A DNA stretch of 64,000 nt from Robertmurraya korlensis NBRC 107688 (lineage in GTDB: Bacteria > Bacillota > Bacilli > Bacillales > Cytobacillaceae). Shown here one piece after another: positions 33,862 to 44,201 of this stretch (within the stretch, counting starts at the first letter, position 1; each line of letters begins with the position of its first letter). Position numbers and translations under genes: made by a program. The notes beneath the pieces are model-generated. The model had not been told where the DNA came from, made no database searches, and saw only the letters and a program-made list of their open reading frames with translations. Location: assembly GCF_001591645.1 (NCBI RefSeq), contig NZ_BCVH01000001.1, forward strand, positions 372,001 to 436,000, written 5' to 3'.

Positions 33862-34683
33862 ATGTCACCATTTTTAGGTGAAGTGATTGGTACAATGATT
33901 TTGATTGTGTTTGGAGCGGGGATCGGAGCGGGCTCTTCTCTAAAGGGGAGTTACTCCAATAATGCTGGTTGGATTGTAATTACTCTAGCGTGGGGGCTAG
34001 CGGTAACAATGGCTGTATTTGCAGTAGGCTCTATAAGTGGAGCGCATCTCAATCCTGCAGTTACGGTTGCGCTTGCGGTTAACGGTAGTTTTCCATGGGC
34101 AGATGTACCAAGTTACATAATTGCTCAATTGCTTGGTGCTATTATAGGAGCTACTTTCGTGTTTTTTCATTATCTCCCTCATTGGAAGGGTACAGAAGAT
34201 GCTGGAACAAAGCTTGGTGTATTTGCAACTAGTCCAGCTATTCCACATACATTTTCAAACGTATTCAGTGAGATGTTTGGGACTTTTATTTTAGTTTTAG
34301 GGTTATTATTTATTGGAGCAAATAATTTTACGGAAGGACTAAATCCGATTGCAGTAGGGCTTTTAATTGTGGTGATTGGGATGTCACTTGGAGGAACCAC
34401 TGGATATGCAATTAATCCCGCCCGTGATCTAGGTCCAAGAATTGCCCATTTTCTACTTCCAATCCCAGGAAAAGGTGGTTCGAATTGGGCCTATTCCTGG
34501 ATTCCAGTTGTTGGCCCAATTCTTGGTGGTGCTTTAGGAGCAGTTTTCTACAATATCGTCTTTCTAGGAAAAGCGGGATCCTACACTTGGCCGGTAGTAG
34601 GCGCTTCCGTCATTGTTCTTGTATTATCATATGTTTTTGGTAAAAAACAATCAAGTAATACGACTGCTTCACAAGCAGCTTAA
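33862..34683 (+). CDS. glpF: Glycerol uptake facilitator GlpF
   Basis: 273 residues, a six-helix aquaglyceroporin that lets glycerol diffuse into the cell. The two NPA boxes are HLNPAVT and AINPARD; the larger loop and DLGPR mark a glycerol channel rather than a strict water channel. ATG 33862 is seven bases after AAAGGGG (ATG 33856 is too close). It is followed 36 bases later by glpK in the same transcript, under GlpP and CcpA control. Confidence 0.97.
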   Translation: MSPFLGEVIGTMILIVFGAGIGAGSSLKGSYSNNAGWIVITLAWGLAVTMAVFAVGSISGAHLNPAVTVALAVNGSFPWADVPSYIIAQLLGAIIGATFVFFHYLPHWKGTEDAGTKLGVFATSPAIPHTFSNVFSEMFGTFILVLGLLFIGANNFTEGLNPIAVGLLIVVIGMSLGGTTGYAINPARDLGPRIAHFLLPIPGKGGSNWAYSWIPVVGPILGGALGAVFYNIVFLGKAGSYTWPVVGASVIVLVLSYVFGKKQSSNTTASQAA

Positions 34684-34707
34684 ATTTTAAATTTTATCTA
34701 TTATTAG

Positions 34708-36210
<1,503 letters not shown>

Positions 36211-36224
36211 AGGTAAATAAAGGT

Positions 36225-36253
36225 TTTACCTATTGAATACAATTTGATATACT
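36225..36253 (+). promoter_or_regulatory. Candidate glpD promoter
   Basis: TTTACC (36225-36230), 17 bases, TATACT (36248-36253). The -35 is weak, but the -10 is identical to that of glpF and the distance to the leader is the same type. Confidence 0.6.
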
Positions 36254-36259
36254 AATGGT

Positions 36260-36339
36260 AAGTTAATAACAGGTTGGAGAATCGGAGAGACCACAAAATC
36301 ATTATCTTTTATGGATAGTGCATTTTGTGGTCTTTTTTT
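36260..36339 (+). promoter_or_regulatory. GlpP-dependent antitermination leader of glpD
   Basis: Holds AAGTTAAT (36260-36267) and GGAGAATCGGAGA (36276-36288), the same pair as in the glpF leader, then a long terminator stem (AGACCACAAAAT 36288-36299 with ATTTTGTGGTCT 36322-36333) and seven T. Confidence 0.88.
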
Positions 36340-36371
36340 ATTACTCTACTGACTAATAGGGGGAAAAAGGG

Positions 36372-38051
36372 ATGAGCTTTTCAAGCAAGCAACGAAAATA
36401 TATAGTAAGTGAACTTTCTACCAAACATTATGACGTATTAATTATAGGCGGGGGAATAACGGGAGCTGGCATCGCGTTAGATGCCTCCCTTCGCGGAATG
36501 AAAACGGCTGTCGTTGATATGCAGGACTTTTCTGCTGGTACTTCTAGTCGATCAACAAAACTTGTTCATGGTGGTTTGCGTTATCTAAAACAATTTCAAA
36601 TAAAAATGGTCGCGGAGGTTGGAAAGGAAAGAGCGATTGTTTATGAGAATGGTCCACATGTAACTACCCCAGAGTGGATGCTACTTCCCTTTCACCAAGG
36701 AGGCACATTTGGAAAATTAAGTACCTCATTAGGATTACGTGTCTATGATTTTTTAGCTGGAGTTAAAAAATCGGAGAAAAGAGTGATGTTTTCTGCGGAT
36801 GAAACCCTCACAAAGGAACCACTCGTGAAGCAGGAGGGATTAAAGGGTGGTGGTTATTATGTGGAATATCGCACGGATGATGCAAGGCTCACAATAGAGG
36901 TGATGAAGGCAGCGGTAGATAAGGGGGCATGCGCGATAAATTATACAAAGGTAGAAAAACTTATTTATGAGCATGGCAGCATCGTCGGAGCAAGGGTAAG
37001 TGATTTAATAAACGGAGATTCATATGAAATTCGTGCAAAGAAAGTAATTAATGCCTCTGGGCCTTGGGTAGATAGTATTCGAGAGCTAGATCGGTCAAAA
37101 TCTGGGAAGGTGTTAAAGCTGTCAAAGGGTGTGCATATCGTTATTGACCAAAAAAGGTTTCCTCTCAAGCAAGCTATTTACTTTGATACACCTGACGGTA
37201 GAATGGTATTTGCCATTCCTAGAGAGGGGAAAACTTATGTTGGTACGACAGATACTTTTTATAACGAATCAATTGTTCACCCTAGAATGACAAAGAGTGA
37301 TCGAGATTATATTATCGCTAGCATCAACTATATGTTCCCTACGGTTCGTATTTCTATTGATGATATTGAGTCGAACTGGGCTGGAGTTAGGCCGTTAATT
37401 TGGGAGGAAGGAAAAAACCCTTCTGAAATTTCAAGAAAAGACGAAATCTGGGAATCGAAATCAGGATTAATTACGATTGCAGGTGGAAAGCTAACAGGTT
37501 ATAGAAAAATGGGTGAAACAGTGGTTGACTTATTAGTGAAAAAATTCAAGGAAGATTTAGGAGTGACGTTTTCAAGCTGTCGAACCAAGGGTTTTCCTAT
37601 TTCTGGAGGCGATGTTGGGGGCAGTCTAGGATTCGAAAAGTACATTTCTAGTCAAGCCAAAAAGGGAGAGGAAGTAGGATTATCCACAAAAGATGCACAG
37701 AAATTAACCAAAATGTATGGATCCAACGTGCCTGTCCTGTTTATGATTATTAAAAATAATATAGAACAAGCACAAAAATATCACATGCCAGTAACCTTAT
37801 TTGCCCAATTAAAATACGCAATCGATCATGAGATGGCATATTCACCTGTTGACTTCTTTAATCGTAGAACTGGGGCCCTTCTTTTTGACATTGATACTGT
37901 AAAGACATATAAAGAGAAAGTAATTGATTTCATGGCTGATGAACTTAATTGGAGTAAAGAGATCAAGCTGAAGTACCAGAAGGAACTCGAATTAGAGGTA
38001 ATATATGCAACGGTTCCTGTTGATGATCAAAATAACGAAAAGCTAGCATAG
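36372..38051 (+). CDS. glpD: Aerobic glycerol-3-phosphate dehydrogenase GlpD
   Basis: 559 residues, FAD-dependent, oxidising glycerol-3-phosphate to dihydroxyacetone phosphate at the membrane with quinone as acceptor. FAD motif [20 protein letters not shown] near 25, then [22 protein letters not shown] and WAGVRPL. ATG 36372 follows AGGGGGAAAAAGGG. Own promoter and GlpP leader. Terminator follows immediately; its T run overlaps the -35 box of the RNA gene after it. Confidence 0.97.
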   Translation: MSFSSKQRKYIVSELSTKHYDVLIIGGGITGAGIALDASLRGMKTAVVDMQDFSAGTSSRSTKLVHGGLRYLKQFQIKMVAEVGKERAIVYENGPHVTTPEWMLLPFHQGGTFGKLSTSLGLRVYDFLAGVKKSEKRVMFSADETLTKEPLVKQEGLKGGGYYVEYRTDDARLTIEVMKAAVDKGACAINYTKVEKLIYEHGSIVGARVSDLINGDSYEIRAKKVINASGPWVDSIRELDRSKSGKVLKLSKGVHIVIDQKRFPLKQAIYFDTPDGRMVFAIPREGKTYVGTTDTFYNESIVHPRMTKSDRDYIIASINYMFPTVRISIDDIESNWAGVRPLIWEEGKNPSEISRKDEIWESKSGLITIAGGKLTGYRKMGETVVDLLVKKFKEDLGVTFSSCRTKGFPISGGDVGGSLGFEKYISSQAKKGEEVGLSTKDAQKLTKMYGSNVPVLFMIIKNNIEQAQKYHMPVTLFAQLKYAIDHEMAYSPVDFFNRRTGALLFDIDTVKTYKEKVIDFMADELNWSKEIKLKYQKELELEVIYATVPVDDQNNEKLA

Positions 38052-38074
38052 CTCTCCTTATGGGGAGCTTTTTT
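38050..38074 (+). terminator. Terminator after glpD
   Basis: Stem AGCTCTCC/GGGGAGCT (38050-38057, 38062-38069) then TTTTT. Confidence 0.85.
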
Positions 38075-38101
38075 GACAAAAGTAAAAATATGTTATACAA
38101 T
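38073..38101 (+). promoter_or_regulatory. Sigma-A promoter of the glpD-folD intergenic RNA
   Basis: TTGACA (38073-38078), exactly 17 bases, TACAAT (38096-38101). Consensus except one base. Start of transcription expected near 38108. Confidence 0.75.
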
Positions 38102-38107
38102 TAACTC

Positions 38108-38488
38108 TGTTGCACTTTTGAGGTGGATTGTTATTTAAACAGATAATAGTATTAAACTTCACCAAGAAAAGATGTTTGTAATATATTTGATACTCTTCAG
38201 AATGGTATTCCATGATACCATTAGAAAATTACATTAGACGGTTTCCCCAACAATCCTTCTTTTAATTAGTATTTTCTCTTTATATACTCATTCCAAAAAA
38301 ATGTTTTAGTTAAGCTTAAAAGAGTGTCATACCCTGTGTAGACTCCAGGGCCTGATTCACACTGGCGCGGTCTAGGAGCCGTAAGGATGGAAGAGAGGTA
38401 GGGCTTTCATTGTTTTAGGAAGATTACTGCAGCCAATCATATCTCAAAAGAATTTTCAAAACGGACAACAGCTGTTGTCCGTTTTTTT
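38108..38488 (+). ncRNA. Unassigned transcribed RNA between glpD and folD
   Basis: A near-consensus promoter and a perfect terminator bound about 380 bases with no credible reading frame (longest starts lack ribosome-binding sites). Within it, AATGGTAT/ATACCATT (38200-38222) forms a hairpin, and 38325-38410 is much more GC-rich than its surroundings, with several short stems (CCCTG/CAGGG at 38333-38350). The conserved cores of T-box, FMN, cobalamin, SAM, lysine, tmRNA, SRP and RNase P RNAs are not present. A divergent 6S RNA is possible but I could not confirm the long closing stem. Function unknown. Confidence 0.55.
38458..38488 (+). terminator. Terminator of intergenic RNA
   Basis: Perfect palindromic stem ACGGACAACAG/CTGTTGTCCGT (38461-38482) extended by AAA/TTT, then seven T. 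Confidence 0.92.
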
Positions 38489-38529
38489 ATACATATTTTT
38501 AAAAACCCGAACGATATGATATTATTTGG

Positions 38530-38558
38530 TTGAAATATATGTGTTTTAAGAATATAAT
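38530..38558 (+). promoter_or_regulatory. folD promoter
   Basis: TTGAAA (38530-38535), 17-base spacer, TATAAT (38553-38558), placed just before the ZTP riboswitch. Confidence 0.8.
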
Positions 38559-38587
38559 AAGCATGAATTAACAAAGCTTACTAAAAA

Positions 38588-38695
38588 TCGCAGTAACTGA
38601 CGACAAATGTGGAAGCAACCACAAGGGAGCTGCGTCGCTGTTAAGCCGGTCGTCTGGGCAGAGGGAGGGCAAAGGTCTTTCTCTTTTTCTAATAT
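38588..38695 (+). promoter_or_regulatory. ZTP (pfl) riboswitch upstream of folD
   Basis: P1 CGCAG (38589-38593) pairs with CTGCG (38630-38634); between lies a GTGG/CCAC hairpin followed by AAGGGAG, and downstream the conserved CCGGTCGTCTGGGCA (38646-38660). This is the pfl/ZTP arrangement, which senses ZMP/ZTP and turns on one-carbon and purine genes when 10-formyl-THF is short. A pyrimidine-rich segment ending CTCTTTTTCT (38677-38690) can act as terminator arm with AGAGGGAGG. Confidence 0.85.
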
Positions 38696-38709
38696 ATGGA
38701 GGGGTTAAC

Positions 38710-39576
38710 GTGACGAAACCTATTATTTTGGATGGTCAGATGGTGGCGAACAAGGTCAAAAATTCTCTTAAAGAAAGAGTGGAAAAGCTCAACGAAGCGG
38801 GAGTTACTCCTTGTTTGGCTACAATACTAGTTGGTGATGATCCTTCTTCAGCAACATACGTAAAAATGAAGGGGAATGCATGTGAGAAGTTGGGGATTGT
38901 ATCGAAAAGAATCCATCTGCCAGCTACAACCACCACAGAAGAGCTATTAGCCACAATTTCAGAATTAAATGATGATACAAGTGTAAATGGAATTCTCTTA
39001 CAGCACCCAGTGCCACACCATGTAGACGAGAGAAAAGCGTTTGATACAATAAGCATCCATAAGGATGTTGACGGTGTGACGAGTTTTGGATATGGACAAA
39101 CTGCATTAGGATTTGGTGTTTTTCCTTCTTGTACACCAGCTGCGATTATTACGATTATCAAGGAATACGGAATTGAAGTACAAGGAAAGTATGTAGTAGT
39201 TGTAGGGAGAAGTCCAATCCTAGGTAAACCGGTTTCAGCACTTTTATTAAATGAAAATGCAACCGTTACTACATGTCATTCATATACAAACAACTTAGCA
39301 GACATCGTGAAGCAAGCTGACATTGTTGTTGCGGCTGTTGGGAAACCAAACTTTATTAAAGGTGAATGGGTGAAGGAAGGATCAGTCATTTTAGATGCTG
39401 GTTATAACCCAGGCAACATTGGCGATGTTGAATACGATACATGTTTTAAGAAAGCTGCTGCTATTACACCAGTTCCTGGTGGTGTTGGCCCTGTAACAAT
39501 CGCAATGCTTTTAAAACACACGGTAGATTCGGCGGAGCGTGCTCTACAAGCAAAAGGAGAAAAAGTGGTAGTCTAA
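38710..39576 (+). CDS. folD: Bifunctional methylene-THF dehydrogenase/cyclohydrolase FolD
   Basis: 288 residues. Oxidises 5,10-methylene-THF with NADP and hydrolyses the product to 10-formyl-THF. SATYVKMKGNACEKLGI carries the Tyr/Lys catalytic pair; VVGRSPILGKPVSALLL and PVPGGVGPVTIAML are family signatures. GTG 38710 is seven bases after GGAGGGG. Regulated by the upstream ZTP riboswitch, which links it to purine shortage. Not in the nusB-folD-xse arrangement common in Bacillus, as far as this window shows. Confidence 0.97.
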   Translation: MTKPIILDGQMVANKVKNSLKERVEKLNEAGVTPCLATILVGDDPSSATYVKMKGNACEKLGIVSKRIHLPATTTTEELLATISELNDDTSVNGILLQHPVPHHVDERKAFDTISIHKDVDGVTSFGYGQTALGFGVFPSCTPAAIITIIKEYGIEVQGKYVVVVGRSPILGKPVSALLLNENATVTTCHSYTNNLADIVKQADIVVAAVGKPNFIKGEWVKEGSVILDAGYNPGNIGDVEYDTCFKKAAAITPVPGGVGPVTIAMLLKHTVDSAERALQAKGEKVVV

Positions 39577-39590
39577 ACCAATTAATCTTC

Positions 39591-39735
39591 TTGACTTATT
39601 AGATGTATTGGATTAATATAAGGTTAACGCTATAAAGTTCGGTATATATTTTTTGGTTAAGTGGTCGTAACTGCAGGATGTGGTCGATTTTCTTCCCTTC
39701 CTTCCTGGTTACGGCTTTTTACGTTTTTGATCTAT
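39591..39735 (+). promoter_or_regulatory. csp leader with terminator-like hairpin
   Basis: TTGACT (39591-39596) and TAATAT (39614-39619), 17 bases apart, could start a transcript near 39626, giving a 150-base leader to the csp gene. The leader contains a 13-bp stem GTCGTAAC..CAGGA with TCCTG-GTTACGGC (39664-39678, 39703-39715), then TTTTTACGTTTTT. It is either the folD terminator or an attenuator in a cold-shock leader. Confidence 0.5.
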
Positions 39736-39778
39736 ATATTTTGTACTTATGGTGAACAATTTTTTGGAGGTTTTACAC

Positions 39779-39979
39779 ATGAACACAGGTAAAGTAAAAT
39801 GGTTTAACGCAGAAAAAGGTTTCGGATTCATCGAATCTTCTGAAGGTCAAGATGTATTCGTACACTTCTCAGCAATCCAATCAGAAGGCTTCAAAACTTT
39901 AGAAGAAGGTCAAGAAGTTACTTTCGAAATCGTTGAAGGCAACCGTGGACCACAAGCTTCTAACGTTCAAAAAGCTTAA
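39779..39979 (+). CDS. Cold-shock protein (CspA/CspB family)
   Basis: 66 residues, a single OB-fold. RNP1 KGFGFIE and RNP2 VFVHFSAI are intact, as is the N-terminal [14 protein letters not shown] 39779 is eight bases after TTGGAGG; longer frames are leader. Binds single-stranded RNA/DNA and acts as RNA chaperone at low temperature. Codon use is strongly biased, as expected for an abundant protein. A second csp (41727) flanks the helicase gene. Confidence 0.96.
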   Translation: MNTGKVKWFNAEKGFGFIESSEGQDVFVHFSAIQSEGFKTLEEGQEVTFEIVEGNRGPQASNVQKA

Positions 39980-39994
39980 TATATTGAGTCATTT

Positions 39995-40026
39995 AAGGTG
40001 ATGCATTGATATAAGCATCACCTTTT
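39995..40026 (+). terminator. Terminator after first csp
   Basis: Stem AAGGTGATGC/GCATCACCTT (39995-40004, 40015-40024) then TTTC. Confidence 0.88.
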
Positions 40027-40174
40027 TCTTTGGAATGAAACCATGATAATTAACTCCGTTTTATTCTCTCGCGATCATTCCTTCACTCAAAAAAATTTAC
40101 AAAAATAACTTTAAAAATTAAATCTAAGTACAAAATAATGATATAGGTGTTTAAAATAAGGAGGAAAAATAACT

Positions 40175-41623
40175 TTGACAACATTTTCAGATTTTGGTCT
40201 AAGTAGTGAATTACAAAAAGCAGTATCAAATATGGGATTTGAAGAACCAACACCGATACAGGCACAGGCGATTCCAATCGCTCTTCAAGGTAGAGATATG
40301 ATTGGTCAAGCGCAAACAGGAACTGGGAAAACAACCGCGTTTGGTGTTCCGTTATTGGAAAAGATGGATGTAACGGAAGGTATACAAGGTCTTGTATTAG
40401 CACCTACACGTGAATTAGCTGTACAGGTGGCTGAAGAATTAAACCGAATTGGTCAAGTAAAGGGTATTCGTACTCTACCGATTTATGGTGGTCAAGATAT
40501 TAATCGTCAAATTCGTTCATTAAAAAACCGTCCGCAAATTATTGCAGCTACACCGGGACGCCTAATTGACCATTTAGATAGAAGAACAATCCGTCTAAAC
40601 AATATTAAAATGGTCGTTTTAGACGAAGCCGATGAAATGTTAAACATGGGCTTTATTGAAGATATTGAAAGAATTCTAAGCGATATCCCTGAGGATCGTC
40701 AAACATTGCTTTTCTCTGCGACTATGCCAAAGAGAATTCAAACTCTTGCTGAAAAATTCATGAAAAATCCAGAGCTAGTAAAAGTAAAAGCTAAGGAAAT
40801 GACTGTAACTAACATCGAACAATTTTATTTAGAAGTTCATGAAAAACAAAAGTTTGATGTTTTAACAAGCTTACTTGATATTGAATCGCCTGAACTAGCT
40901 ATAGTATTCGGACGTACAAAAAAGCGTGTTGACGAGGTAGTTGAAGGGTTAATAAAAAGAGGATATTCGGCTGAAGGTATTCATGGTGATATTCCGCAGT
41001 CAAAGCGTGATCAAGTCATTCGCCGCTTTAAGGATGGTACAATAGAGATCATGGTTGCAACAGATGTAGCTGCTCGTGGACTTGATATTAGTGGTGTATC
41101 ACATGTTTATAACTTTGATATTCCGCAGGATCCAGAAAGCTATGTTCACCGTATTGGTCGTACAGGTCGTGCAGGGAAGAAGGGTCTAGCCTATACATTT
41201 GTATCGCCACGTGAAATGGATCATTTAAAAATTATTGAGCAAGTGACAAAGAAAAAAATGGTGAAAAAGCCAGTTCCGTCTTACAAGGATGTGATAGCTG
41301 GTAACCAAGAAGCTACTATTAACAAAATTATGAAGGTAATTGAGAATAATGAGTTTTCGGATTATAAACGTGCCGCAGAGTCATTGTTAGAGGATATTGA
41401 TTCTGTAACTGTTCTTGCTGCAACATTAAAGCTCTTAACAAAGGAACCGGATGCTACTCCGATCAAACTAACAGCAGTAGAACCGATTCGTTCACGTAAA
41501 CCGAAATCTGGATTTAGAGACCGTCCACGCTCGAATGATCGTGGAAGAAGCAAGGATTTCCGTAGCAAAGATCGTAGAGATGATCGTGGTTCACGTAATC
41601 GTAAACCAGCAAAACAAAAATAA
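40175..41623 (+). CDS. cshA: DEAD-box RNA helicase CshA
   Basis: 482 residues. Q motif near 22-30 (FEEPTPIQ), Walker A AQTGTGKT (46-53), DEAD near 151, SAT near 180 and [11 protein letters not shown] basic Arg/Asp/Ser-rich tail follows, as in CshA. TTG 40175 is nine bases after GGAGG (40161-40165). CshA works in mRNA decay with RNase Y and in ribosome assembly, and is needed at low temperature; the flanking csp genes fit. CshB is the alternative but the tail favours CshA. Confidence 0.93.
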   Translation: MTTFSDFGLSSELQKAVSNMGFEEPTPIQAQAIPIALQGRDMIGQAQTGTGKTTAFGVPLLEKMDVTEGIQGLVLAPTRELAVQVAEELNRIGQVKGIRTLPIYGGQDINRQIRSLKNRPQIIAATPGRLIDHLDRRTIRLNNIKMVVLDEADEMLNMGFIEDIERILSDIPEDRQTLLFSATMPKRIQTLAEKFMKNPELVKVKAKEMTVTNIEQFYLEVHEKQKFDVLTSLLDIESPELAIVFGRTKKRVDEVVEGLIKRGYSAEGIHGDIPQSKRDQVIRRFKDGTIEIMVATDVAARGLDISGVSHVYNFDIPQDPESYVHRIGRTGRAGKKGLAYTFVSPREMDHLKIIEQVTKKKMVKKPVPSYKDVIAGNQEATINKIMKVIENNEFSDYKRAAESLLEDIDSVTVLAATLKLLTKEPDATPIKLTAVEPIRSRKPKSGFRDRPRSNDRGRSKDFRSKDRRDDRGSRNRKPAKQK

Positions 41624-41726
41624 TTTACATTTTTATGATTGAAATATAAAAAAATTAGGCAAGATATTAATGTGATACAAGGTATCATTAAAAAAAGAGC
41701 TTTTGAAATTTAGGAGGATTTTTTAC

Positions 41727-41927
41727 ATGGCAACTGGTAAAGTAAAATGGTTTAACTCAGAAAAAGGTTTTGGATTTATTGAGGTAGAAGGTGGAGAGGA
41801 TGTATTCGTACATTACTCTGCAATTCAAAGCGAAGGCTTCAAGTCTCTTGATGAAGGTCAAGAAGTTAGCTTTGACATCGAGCAGGGACAGCGTGGACCA
41901 CAAGCTGTTAATGTGAATAAAATCTAA
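41727..41927 (+). CDS. Cold-shock protein (second copy)
   Basis: 66 residues, nearly the same as the copy at 39779: [32 protein letters not shown] 41727 follows AGGAGGA. Probably under its own promoter after cshA, with a 100-base leader. Terminator AGAGCTC/GAGCTCT follows. Confidence 0.96.
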   Translation: MATGKVKWFNSEKGFGFIEVEGGEDVFVHYSAIQSEGFKSLDEGQEVSFDIEQGQRGPQAVNVNKI

Positions 41928-41937
41928 TGGATCCAAT

Positions 41938-41963
41938 AGAGCTCTTTTTAGAGCTCTTTTTTG
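41938..41963 (+). terminator. Terminator after second csp
   Basis: Stem AGAGCTC/GAGCTCT (41938-41944, 41951-41957), then TTTTTT. Confidence 0.85.
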
Positions 41964-42012
41964 TGTGATCTGAAGCTAATGAAACTGTAAGCTATCTATA
42001 AGGAGGTTTATC

Positions 42013-42420
42013 ATGAAATCATTTACTGTTCAATTTCATAAAGAAGACCAAGTGGATAAGATGACGGTTATTAAACTAAATGAAGAAGATTTTCAATTGG
42101 CAACTAAAGATGGAACTCGTCATTTATTTGAACTCGATACAAATATAGGTTTTTTTGTTTATTTTGATGCAGTTGATTCCAAAGGCAAAGAATCGTATCT
42201 GGTTCTTCACTATGAAGAAGAAAGTGAAGAGCCAAGTGGTTGCTATTCTTTTGAACTCAAGGACTTTTATCAATTTGCAGCCCTTCATTTAAATGATTTA
42301 GAGTACAATGAAGAGGAAGTTGAGAAGGAAGATCCTGAAGAAGAGTATGGGCCCATTCACCATTTAGCGCATTTAATGTATCACATTATTGAAGAAGGTA
42401 AAAAAGTAGAAGAGGAGTAA
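42013..42420 (+). CDS. Acidic hypothetical protein (135 aa)
   Basis: 135 residues, highly acidic, with beta-rich N-terminal half (MKSFTVQFHKEDQVDKMTVI) and a C-terminal EEEVEKEDPEEEYGPIHHLA stretch. ATG 42013 follows AAGGAGGTT. No signal peptide, membrane segment or metal motif. I do not recognise the family. It converges with the next acidic gene and the two share a short hairpin at 42423-42441. Confidence 0.7.
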   Translation: MKSFTVQFHKEDQVDKMTVIKLNEEDFQLATKDGTRHLFELDTNIGFFVYFDAVDSKGKESYLVLHYEEESEEPSGCYSFELKDFYQFAALHLNDLEYNEEEVEKEDPEEEYGPIHHLAHLMYHIIEEGKKVEEE

Positions 42421-42422
42421 AG

Positions 42423-42441
42423 AGAGCACTTGCTCTTTTTA
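42423..42441 (+). terminator. Terminator between convergent acidic genes
   Basis: AGAGC-ACTT-GCTCT (42423-42436) then TTTTA. Confidence 0.6.
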
Positions 42442-42735
42442 CTCCTCTTCTGCTTCTATATAATGCTCTTTACAAAATGATTGTAGCGATTCAATCTCTT
42501 CATCTTCTAGGTCAAATTCTAGCACTTTTTCTGTGTCAGCCTCTAAAATGTGATAGTGTGAAATGCGCGGACCATTTTCGTCAACAATATACAGGACCTT
42601 TAATTTTAGTCCTTGTTCTCGGTACAAATCATCTTCTTCGTCCACAGTAAAATCAATCAAAAATTCGTATCGATTTCCTATAAGTATGTTGAAGGGGTCT
42701 TCGACTCTTTCAACGGTGTATTCTGTAAAGTTCAT
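42439..42735 (-). CDS. DUF6509-like small acidic protein
   Basis: 98 residues, leftward, ATG 42735 after AGGAGGTAA. MNFTEYTVERVEDPFNILIG, GNRYEFLIDFTVDEEDDLY and a C-terminal SFCKEHYIEAEEE resemble the DUF6509 family as I remember it. Acidic, cytosolic. Function unknown. It converges with another small acidic protein. Confidence 0.65.
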   Translation of the reverse strand: MNFTEYTVERVEDPFNILIGNRYEFLIDFTVDEEDDLYREQGLKLKVLYIVDENGPRISHYHILEADTEKVLEFDLEDEEIESLQSFCKEHYIEAEEE

Positions 42736-42891
42736 CTTTTACCTCCTGAATGTAACTGATTATATTATACCCTTATTTTCTTTAAAATCCATTGAAACAC
42801 TCCTTGGATACGTTATTTGAATATACAGTTTTCTTCAATTAACACTAAGCGTATAATAATTATTAAGAACGCTACAAGCTAGGAGAGTTTC

Positions 42892-44121
42892 ATGGAAAAT
42901 AATCAAAAAATGAAAGAGATGGAAGAAGAGCTGTCCTTTTATAAAAGACTCGTATCTACATTGCCTTTTTCCTTTACTTACAGTGACCCTGAATTCGATA
43001 GGAAACTATGTAAGAATGACAATGGGCAAGTTTACGTAAAAAGGTCAACACCAAATAGGAGAGAGTTTAAAATCACCTCTGCCAATAGGATTCCTTTTGA
43101 AGAGATTGAAGTACTGTTAAATGAAATATTAGATGTTGTACCCCATCATATTGTGTTTATTAATTCTAAAGGGATAGTCACTCTCTGCAATGAGCAAGCT
43201 GCAATAGATTTACATGTTGATCGTGAAAGTGTAATTGGAAAACATTTGCGAGAACTTCTTCAAATTCCGGATAAACAAATTAAAATGCTTGAAACATTAC
43301 AAACGGGCAAGCCAATTGTCAATCAAGAAATATTAGATAAAAATTATGGAATTATTAATACAAGACTTATAAAAAACTCAGAAGGAAAGATAGAACGTGT
43401 GGTAGGAGTATTTCGATTCTTAAACCATATTAAGGAAGCAGAAAAACAGACATTAGCTAGTAGAATAGCAGCGGGAATTGCGCATGAAATACGGAATCCT
43501 TTAACAACTGTGAGAGGATATTTACAATTGCTAGAGGGGAGAGTAGAGAAGGAGACTGCGGAGGTGTTTCTTTCCCTTCTTATTCCGGAAATTGATCGAG
43601 CAAATAAGATCATTACAGATTTCCTCCGTATTTCGAAGCCAGGTGTAGAAAGAAGAGAAGTATTGGAGGTAAAGGATTTCTTTATTGATTATCTCGGTCA
43701 TTTTCTCAACAGTGACGCTCTGCTTAATAATGTGAATATTACGTTTAATATTAGTGACGATTCTGCAAACTGTTTCTTTATTGGGGATCGGGAAGAATTA
43801 TTTCAGGTATTCTCTAATCTATATCAAAATTCCATGCAAGCTAAAAAAAGCAGCTTAATGGAAATTACTATATCAACGGAATTGATTGGTTCCAATATAT
43901 TCATTCAATTCATAGATAATGGAATTGGAATTGCTCCTAATCTAATCCAACATGTGTTTGATCCTTTTTTCACTACAAAGGATGAGGGGACGGGCCTAGG
44001 ACTATCTGTTTCAAAGAAAATCATTGAAAACTATCATGGCACTATGAATGTCAAAAGCAGTCCTCTAGGAACGCACTTTCTTATTTATTTACCTGTTCAT
44101 AAGGGAGAAATACCCCTCTAA
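42892..44121 (+). CDS. PAS-domain sensor histidine kinase (KinE-like, orphan)
   Basis: 409 residues, no membrane segment. PAS domain about 80-185 (ILDVVPHHIVFINSKGIVTL), HisKA with His198 (GIAHEIRNPLTTVRGYLQLL), HATPase with N box (FSNLYQNSMQAKK), DNGIGI and GTGLGLSVSKKI. The kinase core is the type used by sporulation kinases KinA-KinE that feed Spo0F; the short cytosolic PAS arrangement is nearest KinE. No response regulator is adjacent. Assignment to phosphorelay is inference. ATG 42892 after AGGAGAG. Confidence 0.85.
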   Translation: MENNQKMKEMEEELSFYKRLVSTLPFSFTYSDPEFDRKLCKNDNGQVYVKRSTPNRREFKITSANRIPFEEIEVLLNEILDVVPHHIVFINSKGIVTLCNEQAAIDLHVDRESVIGKHLRELLQIPDKQIKMLETLQTGKPIVNQEILDKNYGIINTRLIKNSEGKIERVVGVFRFLNHIKEAEKQTLASRIAAGIAHEIRNPLTTVRGYLQLLEGRVEKETAEVFLSLLIPEIDRANKIITDFLRISKPGVERREVLEVKDFFIDYLGHFLNSDALLNNVNITFNISDDSANCFFIGDREELFQVFSNLYQNSMQAKKSSLMEITISTELIGSNIFIQFIDNGIGIAPNLIQHVFDPFFTTKDEGTGLGLSVSKKIIENYHGTMNVKSSPLGTHFLIYLPVHKGEIPL

Positions 44122-44201
44122 CCCAATTGTAAAACATTTTACTTCTAGATACATAACTCTTTCCTTTTCATCGAACAATAGGTATGAAAGGGGAGAATTG
44201 T

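Noticed and set aside
38325-38410. FMN or cobalamin riboswitch in the GC-rich part of the intergenic RNA
   Set aside because: A GGATGGAAGA-like stretch recalls the FMN element, but the other conserved blocks of both classes are missing.
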